From Rhynchopus euleeides (taxonomy: Eukaryota > Euglenozoa > Diplonemea > Diplonemida > Diplonemidae), in contig OY723258.1 in the NCBI GenBank assembly GCA_963210315.1, positions 1,364,001 to 1,428,000 of the forward strand: 64,000 bases of DNA. The letters run 5' to 3'. Below, one piece after another: positions 52,458 to 62,000 of the stretch; the stretch's first letter is position 1, and every line of letters begins with the position of its first letter. A program made the translations under genes and the position numbers. The notes below the pieces were generated by a model. The model worked only from the letters and a program-made list of their open reading frames with translations, did not search any database and was not told the DNA's origin.

Positions 52458-54036
52458 GTGACTCGGGGGATTCGCTTGCCTCAGTGGGCAGCGTGTATCG
52501 GGCGGCGCCTTTCCGCCTGTTTCTAAAAGGATATGACTATGCAACGGCCTGGGCTGATGCTCATTTCGCCGCTGCACCAAGAGCCGCCTACGAAGGGGTC
52601 ATTTCTGAGGCTACCCGCACCACCATCTACATCGAGGATATGCTGAGGGCCTTCCCTGCCTTGCGTGAGAACTTCCAGTGGTTCCGCGATGCCGAATTCC
52701 TCACACGCCGGGTGAATTTCAACCTGAAGCCACGGCCAGGCCCCCCGAACACCAGGATAGTGCCACACGTGGAGCGTCTTGACTCCCTGGGCATTACGGA
52801 GCCCTCCCCGAAGGCTGTCTCCGGGGTCACGTGGTATCAGGGGGTGTTCTGTGTCCCGAAGAAAGTGCCGGGTGCCCTGCGGTTATTATGTCATGCAGGG
52901 CTATCAACGACGCCCTGGATATGTCTGACCTCCCCCGCTGCCAGTTGCCCTCATACGACGAGATTCTGGCTACCGTATTCAGTGGAACCCTGGTCATGCA
53001 GTTTGACTTCAAATCCTTCTTTTTTCAATTCGATGTTCCCCTCGAAGTGCGCCACTTCTTCGGTTTTCGGGCCTGTCAACGTCATCGCCGCATGACCCGG
53101 CTACCAATGGGGTACGCACCGGCGCCCCAGGCGGCCCAGGCGGTGACAAACCTACTCGTGCAGGAGAGCTGTGCCAATGTCGAGGCACAGGGCCTGGCGT
53201 GGATCGACAACGCGATCTTCAGCGGCGACAGCAGCGCGCTGTTCCAGGTACACGAGACGTTCACAACGCTGTGCAGAAGGTATCAGGTGGTCATCGGAGA
53301 ATACGAATCCCCCGCTGCATACACTACACTCCTGGGGATTGAGGTTAACCTGCGGCTGCGCCAATGGCGCATGGATCCTGCGTGGGTTGCGAAGACGCTT
53401 CCAGCAGCCCGTGCCCTGCTGGCGCTGGGCCGGGCCCCCCTACGTTTGTGGTGGCGGATCAGCGGAGCTTTCCTGTGGAGGTTTCTTGCACTGCGTCTAC
53501 CACTGCACGGCGCCCTGAAGATCCTCACGTGGATGTCGACTACCTCCCAACTCCGCCTTCCCTGGGACAATCTGTACACGCTCTCTGACGAGGTGTCTCG
53601 GGCTCTGCATCAACAGACGGAGTCTATGGCACAGAACCCATGGCAGTCATGGTCAAGGCGGGAGCTCCCGACGGTTCAGGTCGTGTGCGATGCCAGCCTG
53701 TCGGGGTGGGCCGTGGTGCTGGACGATTTACAAGCTCACCACGGTAAGTTCTGGGGCGACCTCCGCGGGGAGACTATATACATGAAGGAGCTCTTCGCTG
53801 CTTACAAGGCCGTGAAACTAGTCTGTAGCAGGCACCGATGGGAGAACCACCGTATCATCTTGTTTGGCGACAACCAGGCGGTTATCGGAGCCATCCGGAA
53901 GGGAGTGTCACACGTCGTCGGGGCACAGCACTGGCTTGATGGGATCTGCCAGCTTGCGGAAGCTCACGGATGCAGGGTCGACCCCGAATACGTCAAGTCG
54001 AGCGATAACATTGCTGATCAGTATACGCGTTTATGA
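52415..54036 (+). pseudogene. Reverse transcriptase / RNase H of the VIPER/Ngaro-like element, frameshifted
   Basis: Coding starts within the recombinase 3' end (DDGAVEGSDTDSTVSD, start codon unclear) in frame 2 and runs to VFCVPKKVPGALR. It then continues in frame 1 as VIMSCRAINDALDMSDL, so one base is missing (or a -1 shift occurs) near 52883. Reverse transcriptase motifs are FDFKSFFFQFDV (motif A), LPMGYAPAPQAAQAV (motif B) and WIDNAIFSGD at the place of the usual YxDD; the second Asp is Asn. RNase H follows with the acidic residues in VVCDASLSGW, IYMKELFAAY, LFGDNQAVIG and SSDNIADQYT, and ends the ORF. The element lacks a methyltransferase domain. Confidence 0.82.
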
Positions 54037-54068
54037 TGAAAAGGAGGGGGGAGGAAAAATAAAAAGTG

Positions 54069-54226
54069 ACCGTTCGTACAAACAAAGAACGCAACTCCAA
54101 GTCTTTTTTGCAAGAACAGCTAGCTTTTCGCACTAAAAAGACTCGTGGCAGCGTTCGGTATCCTGCACACATGCACTAGCAGGCACCGTTCGTACAAACA
54201 AAGAACGCAACTCCAAGTCTTTTTTT
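54069..54226 (+). repeat. Split direct repeats B1-A2-B2 of the retroelement
   Basis: B1 (54069-54109) reads ACCGTTCGTACAAACAAAGA then ACGCAACTCCAAGTC plus T-run. A2 (54103-54202) repeats A1 and runs into B2 (54185-54226), which repeats B1. Overlap between A and B at the CCGTTCGTACAAACAAA motif is the site where a circle junction would recombine. Confidence 0.9.
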
Positions 54227-54311
54227 GTTTTTTGAGCTGACCGAGTTTTTTTCCGGGTTTGGCTGAAACTCGGTCAGCTGACCGAGTTTATCCCCCCAAG
54301 CTAAGCCTCTG

Positions 54312-54319
54312 GTGGGCTT
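54312..54319. repeat. Target-site duplication of the hAT element, right
   Basis: GTGGGCTT, matching 48867-48874. Confidence 0.85.
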
Positions 54320-54978
54320 GGTTAGGCCTGTGCCCCGGCCTTGTGCCCCCCGGAAAATAGGGGGCAAAAATGTGGGGCCTGTTTGCTGTTGTACCACCTG
54401 GCCTCATTGTATATTGTGTTTTGTTGTGTTGCTGTTGTGTGGTCCCGCTGTGTGCACCCGGCGCGACACCAAAATGTGTGTTATCTCCATAGTGCATGTG
54501 TGTGCCCTTTTTGGGGCGTTGTTTTGTGACTCGTTTTTGGCGTTTTCCTCCCCTTCTGTGATCTTTTGTTTTTGTTGCCGCTGTCGGCCCACTCCAACCC
54601 CTGTTTTGTTTTAAGCTGTCCCCCCATCCCACCCAACCCCGTCGTATGTACAAGCGTCATGTAGAGCACGATAGTGGCACGATTCATCGCGCTGCACTGC
54701 CCAGAACAAAAGTATGCAAATACAATATAAACCTGACGAAAGCGCCCTCCTCCCATCCCGCACCCCACACCCCTTGAATGCCACCGCGCTGCTCGCCATT
54801 ATATTGACATGTCTCCTCAACGGGAGGCTTGAAAACAACACGCGAGGAGGGCTGGAGAAAGCCAACATTTCCTCTCGCCCGACACACCCAACAACTGCTC
54901 ATGCTCGGTCACACAAACATATGTCGGCGCATCTCCAAACACGACCCACACCACCACCACCTGCCAGACACCGAGGCG
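54320..54978. other. Gene-free spacer and 5' flank of the YTH gene
   Basis: No gene. The last part (from 54901) is in frame with the next ORF and has ATG at 54901; its His-rich composition suggests 5' untranslated sequence. Confidence 0.5.
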
Positions 54979-57671
54979 ATGGGGCCGGGGCAAGGGATGC
55001 CTCTGGCCCCAGGGGGGTTTGCAGGGGTGAACATGGGTGCGATGCCCCTCGTGGGAGCGGGTGCAGGCGCAGGCGTCGGGGATGTGCCGCTGTCCGGCGG
55101 CTCCGGCGAGTCGCTGCTGAACCTGATTGTGAGCGGGCTGCCCCCCAAGTGGACCTTCATCGACATCGGGAACTACTTCGAGCAGTTCGGGGATGTGTCG
55201 AACTGCACCATCGGCAACGACGGGAAGGCTTGCGTGACCTTCTCTCGAGCAAGCAACATCATCGAAGCATACCAGAAGCTGCCATCGATGCCGCCTGTTG
55301 TCGTGGATGGCAACACGTTCTGCCTGTCAGCACTGCTGGACGACCCGGACGCGAAGCAACCCGCACCCTCGAATAGCAGCATCCCTGCCCCGATGGGGGG
55401 TGTGGTGGGTGCACCGCTGCTGTCCCCAGCTGGCAACCTGTCCCTGCCGCCCTCGTCTGTGCCCACCCTGGCGAAGCGTCCCCTTGGTGCCTCCAACTTG
55501 CCGGACACGAAGCGGCAGCGGACTGACAGCGCCATGCCTCTGCCAGGGAACCCCCTTGCAAAACTAGGGCTGCCGCCTGCACAGAAGCCCCCAGCCGACC
55601 CGCGGCGAGACGACGTCTCGTCGCTGATGGACACCTTCCATGGGAAGACGCCTCCGACACGCCCGTCAAACCCCGACAGCAATTCGCTGCTTCAGGCGAT
55701 CCGCAACAAGAAGCTCCCTGGCGCAACGCGCCCGCCGGGTGTGCCGCAGCCGCAACCTCAGCCCCAGGTGCAGCAGCAGCCCCAGTTCCAGCCGCAGGCG
55801 ATGCCGCTTCCCCTGTCGCTGCCGCTGTCACTCCCCACACCGCAGGCGCAGGCGCAGCCGCAGATGCAGGTGCCGCCGGCACAGCCTGTCCCGCAGGACC
55901 TGCCTGTCTCCCTGCCGCAGTCCGATGTGCTGCCGCACAGCGAACCCAGCCCCGCATCCCGAACACGAATGACAGCCGCGATGTCGAATGTGCTGAGCGC
56001 GCTGAACCATGCCAAGGCGCGGGAGCCGGCACAAGCAACCCTCCCGCTGCCTGCACCCACCCCGCAGCCGGCGCAGCCGTCGCCGTCACCGTCCTTCTCC
56101 GGCGTGTCGAAGCCGAACCTGCTGGATGCCCTCAGCAAGGCATCGAACTCCAAGCTGGGCATTGCCGACGCGCTCCTGCAGGGCAGCAGCCCTGAGGGCC
56201 TAGCACAGGTGCTGCAGCGCCAGCCCTCCAGCACGGAGACCATGCTGCCTGGGAGCAGCAAGACGCTGCAGGAGCTGCTCGGCACACAGGGCCCTGCGCA
56301 GCCGCAGGCGAAGGCGGCACCCCGCCCTGACCTGCAGGGCGAGCTGCAGCGCCTGCTGCGCACACGGCCCGAGGCGCCCAAGCCGGATGCGCGCTCCACG
56401 CCTGAAGCAGCGTCCCACGAGAAGCTGCAGCACATCCTTGGTGTGCTGGCGAAGGAGGACCGCAAGGAGGAGCAGAAGCCCGACCCGAAGGAGGACTCCA
56501 TCGGGCAGCTGCTGCAGCTTCTGGCGCGGCCAGAGATTGTGGCGCAGCTGCACGAGTTGCGCGATAAGGATGGGAAGCCCAAGGTGCACGAGAAGGCTTC
56601 GGCACCCGCTCCCGTGCAGACTGCCCCTGCCCCGGCACCCGCACCCGCACCGGCATCTGCGCCAGCGCCTGCACCGGTCACCCCCGTCGAAGCCCCGCTT
56701 GCCGTGAAGGCTGCCGTGTCGACAGACCCTGCAAGCAGGCCTGAGGGGAGAGGTGCGGTGTACCTCGTGATGAAGAGTCCCTGCCATGAGTATCTGCAGC
56801 TGTCCGTCGAGCATGAGCTCTGGTATGGTGTTTGTGGTTTCGGGTAGCGTGGGGGAGGGAGGGGTGGGGGTGGGGGTGGGTCTTTTTTGGGGGCGCACTG
56901 TGTGTGGTGTGTGGGAGGGAGGTGGTGTATTGCATCAACCAACACCCCTGGCAGGTTTACATCGGAGGCGATGGGTGAGAAGCTGAACAAGTATCTCAAG
57001 AATGCGAACACGGTTATCCTCGTGTTCTCCGTGACTGGGAGTGGCATCTTCACTGGATACGCAGAGATGCATGGCCCTGTGAAGCACCGTCGGGAGCACG
57101 CCACAGTGAGGGTATGTGAATATCAAGACGACGCGGGCCCTGTGCGCCCCCAGACATGGGACTGTCAGGGGTGTTTCAAACTCGTGACGTGCGAGTGTTT
57201 GCGCATTTCTTCTGTCGTTTCAACGATTATCGGGGGCACCACTTTCACTTTAGTTCGGCGTGCCCCATCTCCCAAGAAACCCCCTTCCGTTCCTGGTCTG
57301 ATTTCGTTCGCCCCACGCACACCCAACCCCCCGCGACACAGGAGTCTTTCCAGGAGCTTCCCAGCAGCTGGCAGCACATCTTCCGGGTGAACTGGCTGAG
57401 GGTGGGGAGCGTCGAGTTTGTGGACACCCTGCAGCTGCGGTCAGACGGGCGCCCTGTGCAATACGCACGCGACTGCGAGACGATCTCCTCGGAAGCGGGT
57501 GCCGGGCTGTGCAACATGGTCGACGAGGCGTCGAAGAAGGGGACGAAGCAGGAGCCGCAGAGGGCCACACCCGTCCAGCAACCTGCGGCAGCACCGCGGC
57601 AGCCTGCGGCCCCCTCCCTCGCTGGCGCCGACCTGTCGGCTGTGCTCGAGCTGCTTTCCCGAGGGAAGTGA
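54979..57671 (+). CDS. RRM and YTH domain protein, putative m6A reader, three exons
   Basis: Exons are 54979-56822, 56955-57111 and 57342-57671. Introns start GTATGG (phase 2) and GTATGT (phase 0). The protein is about 776 residues from MGPGQGMPLAPGG; ATG 54901 is an alternative start. Near the N-terminus is an RRM (NLIVSGLPPKWTFIDIGNYF, then DGKACVTFSRA). A long Pro/Gln/Ala-rich low-complexity region follows. The C-terminus is a YTH domain: GAVYLVMKSPCHEYLQLSVE, then EKLNKYLKNANTVILVFSVT, GSGIFTGYAEM and FRVNWLRVGSVEF. YTH domains bind N6-methyladenosine in RNA. The Trp codon of SVEHELW, at a cage position in known YTH domains, is assembled across intron 1 (TG|G). The RRM adds a second RNA contact. 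It probably acts in mRNA processing or decay. Confidence 0.88.
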
Positions 57672-59002
57672 AGAGCTTGAGAAACCACCTCCCACCTACC
57701 CCTCCAGGGACAATCCCAGGGGACAAGTCAACGTACATACTCTGTTGCGCACCAGAGACGCTGTAGACCGTGGGTTGGCTGTGCAGGCGCGAGCAGTGGA
57801 TCTCACATCAAGGGCAGATGCGGTGCTCTGCTGCGTTCGACACTGCTGCAAGAAATTGTTGTTGACCACGTGATGCTGTCAGGGGGTAGGGTGGGCGCTT
57901 CATATGCTATGGGTTCCGTGCGATGCCCGTACACACTCGACACCTATGCACCCATGGGTGTTCCTGGGATAACAAACACGCCCCCGCCGAATGTACACTG
58001 CCTGTGTCTTGCGAGTAGTAAGCTCGCCGAGTCTAATGTGTGCGAAGAGGAAGCTTCAAGAGACGGGTTCGGGGTGGGATGGGTGTTCAATTGGAAGGCT
58101 CTGTGCTCGCCAGGCCATCCTTTTTCCCTTTTTTTTGCGGTCGTATTGGTGAAGGCGGCGGGGGTGGGGGGTGGGGGGTGGGGGTGGGGACGGGGCGTTA
58201 AAACCACACATGCCTTCTGACGGCATTGTGTATGTGGCCCAAAAGGGGGTGGGCACTGCCTCCTGCTGCCATATTTTGGTTTGTCGAGAAGGAGAGCTCT
58301 GGCATCAGCCGGAGATTTGCGTAAAGGAAATGTGCCTCTCAGCGCCTTGCCCCAGCTGGAAGGTCAAGGGAAACAGGGGGCCTTGCGCGCACACACACCC
58401 CTACCCTTTCCTGTTTTTTGCGATTTTTTTTCCAAGCGAACGAATCACAGGGGGTGAGCTGTTGTGTGGAGCGGGGCGTGGGGCGTGCGGTAAAAAAATA
58501 CAGAAGACTTTGCTGCCAAATCGCACATATAGGGCCATCTCAGATTCATCTGCAGCCGAGAAACAAGCAATTTTGTTTGTCCATTTTCCCTGCGATGATG
58601 CGCTGGCAAGAGACGGAGGACAACATCATATAATGCATGTGCTGGGCAGCAGGGGCCATCGGGAATCTGCAAGCCTGGACCCTTCGACGAACGAGGTGGA
58701 TGGTCTCTGTCGCACAGGCTGGAGTTGATCCACAGAAGGCCTCGACAAATGTGAAAAAAGAATGCGAATCCGGTGGCCTTCTGGGATGGGGAGGGGTGTG
58801 TGTCTTTTATGGGGTGAGCGGGAGCTTGTCGACGAACTGGCGGTTTCACCGCATCCAATGTGACGCGAGAGCAGTGGCGACCCCCCCACCCACACCCCCT
58901 TGGCGCTGCATTCACACGTCATGCTTTTTTTTTACAGTTCGATGACACACATCGGTTTTGGTCCCCACAACCGCCACCACCACCGCCACATCCCAACAAC
59001 AG
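57672..59002. other. Gene-free spacer
   Basis: 3' flank of the YTH gene, a G-run region (58159-58195) and unique sequence. A CA-rich tract ending CAACAACAG at 59002 looks like an intron acceptor just before the next gene. Confidence 0.5.
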
Positions 59003-59014
59003 GTATACACAGGA

Positions 59015-62000
59015 ATGCAGAAACCCGACTCTGGGGTAGAGGAGGACAGCCGTGTCCTCAGTCAGGCATATAAGAAGAAGCTCGCAGATGCACGGAGCAC
59101 ATTCGTGTTCCACAACCAGCAGGGCCACCGGCCTGTCGTGCCAAAGGAGGGCGTGAGGCTGGGGGAGGATGTGAGGCTGATGTGGCACAACGACAGGGAG
59201 GTCCACCCGTGGCTGCAGCGCTACCTCAGGCTGACCGAGGGTGCCGAGGGGGCACCCGCAGAGTACTGCCTGGCGCAACAGGGGCCGTGGTCGAACCTCG
59301 GAGGGGTGGCAGACAACGTGCTGTTCAACATCTGGACTGGGCTGGATATCACGGGGAGGGAGACGCACACCCACAGGGGCCAGCCATCCTCCAGCTTGCA
59401 GGCATTCGGCGCACATCTGTGCGCGTCGCAGCAGCCCAGCAAGGGTGGCGCCCCAGGCTATGTGCGGCTCGGATATGCAGAGAGCCCACAGCCTTCGCAT
59501 GCAAAGAAGAAGGGTGACGAGTCGCTGCAGCAGTTCGTGCGCCCTGAGCGTCAGCAGCAGCGGGACGAGCAGATGGGGTCCGCAGGGATGAACGCCTCAA
59601 TCCCCATTCCGGACTGCGATGGTGTCTGCAGTATGCACGCCGGGGAAAGGTCGAAAATTGTCGCTTTCGGCTACGAGAGTGGGGTTGTCCGAGTCGTCAG
59701 GCTCGGGGATTGCAGGCAGGGTGGTGTCGAAGCCACAACGCTGTGGGAAGCTGCCTTCACCCAGGGCCCTGTGTGGGTCGCTGTGGACGAGGAGGAGGCG
59801 CACCTGTGGGTCGCCTGCATCACAGGGGAGGTCTTCCTGCAGGACCTCCATGCCGCAGGGATGCGCGGTGCGACCCCCCGCCTGGTGGGGGCGCACAGCA
59901 AGATGGTGTACACAGCTGCCTTCAACACGCAGAGGGGCTACTTCGTCACAGGCGACGCGAAGGGCGACATCGCAACGTGGAGTGCGCAGGAGGAGGTTAA
60001 CCAGCCGCGCCACCTGTTCTCCGCGCCACAGAAGGACAGCTGGTATGTCCTGGCGACAGCGCATGACCACATTGTGGCAGCGAGGCACAACCCTGAGGTG
60101 TTCATCTTCACGCTGGCAGGGTCATCGCAGGAAGCGAGGACGCTGTCCTCTTCGGAGAACACGCGGCAGGTGCGGAACATCTCGGTGTCGAAGACCTTCT
60201 ATGTTGTCGGGTTCTCTGATGGCACGGTCCAGCGGATCCCGTTTGCGGCCCGTGCCCCGCACAACGTCTTCTCCAAGCCGAGCAAGCGCGACCACTACCG
60301 CACCATTGTGCACCGTGCGGAGGGCCCCCGTTTCCCTGTGTCGTCGATGGCGCTGCCAGGCGAGTCTGAGGACAAGGCTGTGGTTCTCAGCTGCGGGAAG
60401 GACGGCGTGTATGCCACCGACCTGACGCATCAGATCAAGTCGCAGGTGACGCGGCTCCTCAGCAGCCCTGTGGGGCACCTCTGCTCTGCAGAGGGCGTGT
60501 TCTTCGCCACGGCGTCGGGGTGCCTGGTTGTTGCCGATGCGAGCGCTGCGCTTCCTGCGCCGAAGACCTACCCTCTGGGCGGGCGTCCTGCGTTCGACGA
60601 GGCCCTGCTGGCTGGGGGTGCGGCGGCGGCGGCAGCAGCCACGCATGTGTGTAGATATGAGGCCTTCCAAGACAGGGTGCTGCTGTCTGCACCGCCCATC
60701 GCCGCTCTGAGCGAGCAGGAGATGATTGAGCAGGCACGCGCCCAGGCGCGTGCGGAGTTTGCGAAGGAGAACCCCGAGCGGTGGCGGCAGCTTGTCGAGC
60801 GGAGGAAGCAGCGTGCTGAGCGGAAGCGCCACCGGAAGGGGGGCGACCTGCAGAGTGCCGGGCAGGACATGCAGCGCGAGCATCTGGCGGATGTGAGGGA
60901 GCTGAGCGACCAGTGGCTCAGCTCGCACGACACGCTGGGCGACAGCGCGCATGGCAACGATGACGGCTCGATGCAGGCCATGGACGAGGAGGATGAGGAT
61001 GCAGACAGCCACACGCAGGCTGTCGATGAGGAGGGGCGCCGCCGCCGCGAGGCCCAGGCCCAGCAGGAGGCGGAGCAGGTGGCAGCGCAGCTGGAGGCAC
61101 GTCGGGCGGAGGAGGCCAAGGCAGCAGCGGTGGAGGAGCGCATGCGTGCCGAGCGCGAAGCGGAGGTGCGGCGTCTGGAAGCCGCGCGTGAGGCTGAGGC
61201 GCAGCGTGTCGAAGCAGAGCACAGGGTGGAGGCAGAGCGGGCCGAGGAGGAACGTGAGGCGGCAGAGGCACGCCGGATGCAGGATGCGGAAGAGGCACAG
61301 CGTGTGGAAACCGCGCGCCTGGCGGAGGTGGAGCGCATGGAAGCGGAGCGTGAGGCGGAGCGACTGGACGAAGAGCGCGTGGCAGCAGAGGAGGCCGAGA
61401 CACAGCGCCTTGAAGCTGAGCGTCTCGCGGCGGAGGCGCAGCGCCTCGAAGCTGAGCGCCAGGCGGAGGAGGTGCGGCAGGCCGAGGAGGAGCGTGCGGC
61501 AGCCGAGGCACAGTGCCTGGAGGAGCAGCGTGAGGCGGAGGAGGCGGCAGAGGCACAGCGCCTCGAAGCTGAGCGTATGGCGGCGGAGGCGCAGCGCCTG
61601 CAGGAGCAGCGTGAGGCAGCAGAGGCGCAGGAGCGCGAGCGCGAGAGGGCGGTGCAGTTGGAGGAGCTGCGGCGCGCAGCTGTGCATCAGGAGGAGGAGC
61701 ACGAGGCGCAGCGGCAGGTGTTTGTGGAGGAGCAGGAGGAGGAGTGGGATCGCATCGTCGCCCTTCATGCGGTGCTGCGCAGGCGGGCGAGTGAGATGGC
61801 GGAGCTGCGGCAGCGTGTGCAGGAGATGGGGAAGGCGGCCAGCCCGACGTCAGACGACGACAGCAGCGGCAGCGGCAGTACCCTGGACAGCGACGACGAG
61901 GAGGTGGAGCGCAAGCGACAGGAGCTCGACACGATGGCAGAGCGTGCGGAGGAGCTGCGCCGCAAGATCGGTGAGATGGACGAAGAGATCAGCACCTCGG

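Larger units (their letters stand above)
50003..54226 (+). mobile_element. VIPER/Ngaro-like tyrosine-recombinase retroelement (DIRS order)
   Basis: The element has the split-direct-repeat layout A1 - genes - B1 - A2 - B2: A1 50003-50103, B1 54069-54109, A2 54103-54202, B2 54185-54226. This is the PAT/Ngaro pattern. Gene order is gag, tyrosine recombinase, then reverse transcriptase/RNase H, as described for kinetoplastid VIPER. There are no target-site duplications, as expected for recombinase-mediated insertion, and it lies inside the hAT element. Gag and the reverse transcriptase each contain one frameshift, while the recombinase is open, so this copy is probably decayed. Confidence 0.88.
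48875..54311. mobile_element. hAT element split by a nested retroelement
   Basis: The left end reads CAGGGGCTTAGCTTGG and the right end, inverted, CAGAGGCTTAGCTTGG (15 of 16 identical). The 8-bp duplication GTGGGCTT is on both sides. Both ends carry sub-terminal CTCGGTCAG copies, typical of hAT transposase-binding repeats. The left half holds the C-terminal dimerisation domain of a hAT transposase on the minus strand. The right half is only about 85 bp, because a 4.2-kb VIPER/Ngaro-like element is inserted at 50003-54226. Without it the hAT copy is about 1.2 kb, an internally deleted derivative. Confidence 0.85.

Noticed and set aside
55758..57104. Minus-strand open frame of 448 codons over the YTH gene
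   Set aside because: It crosses a spliced intron of the sense gene and is a Ser/Cys-rich shadow of Pro/Gln/Ala codons.
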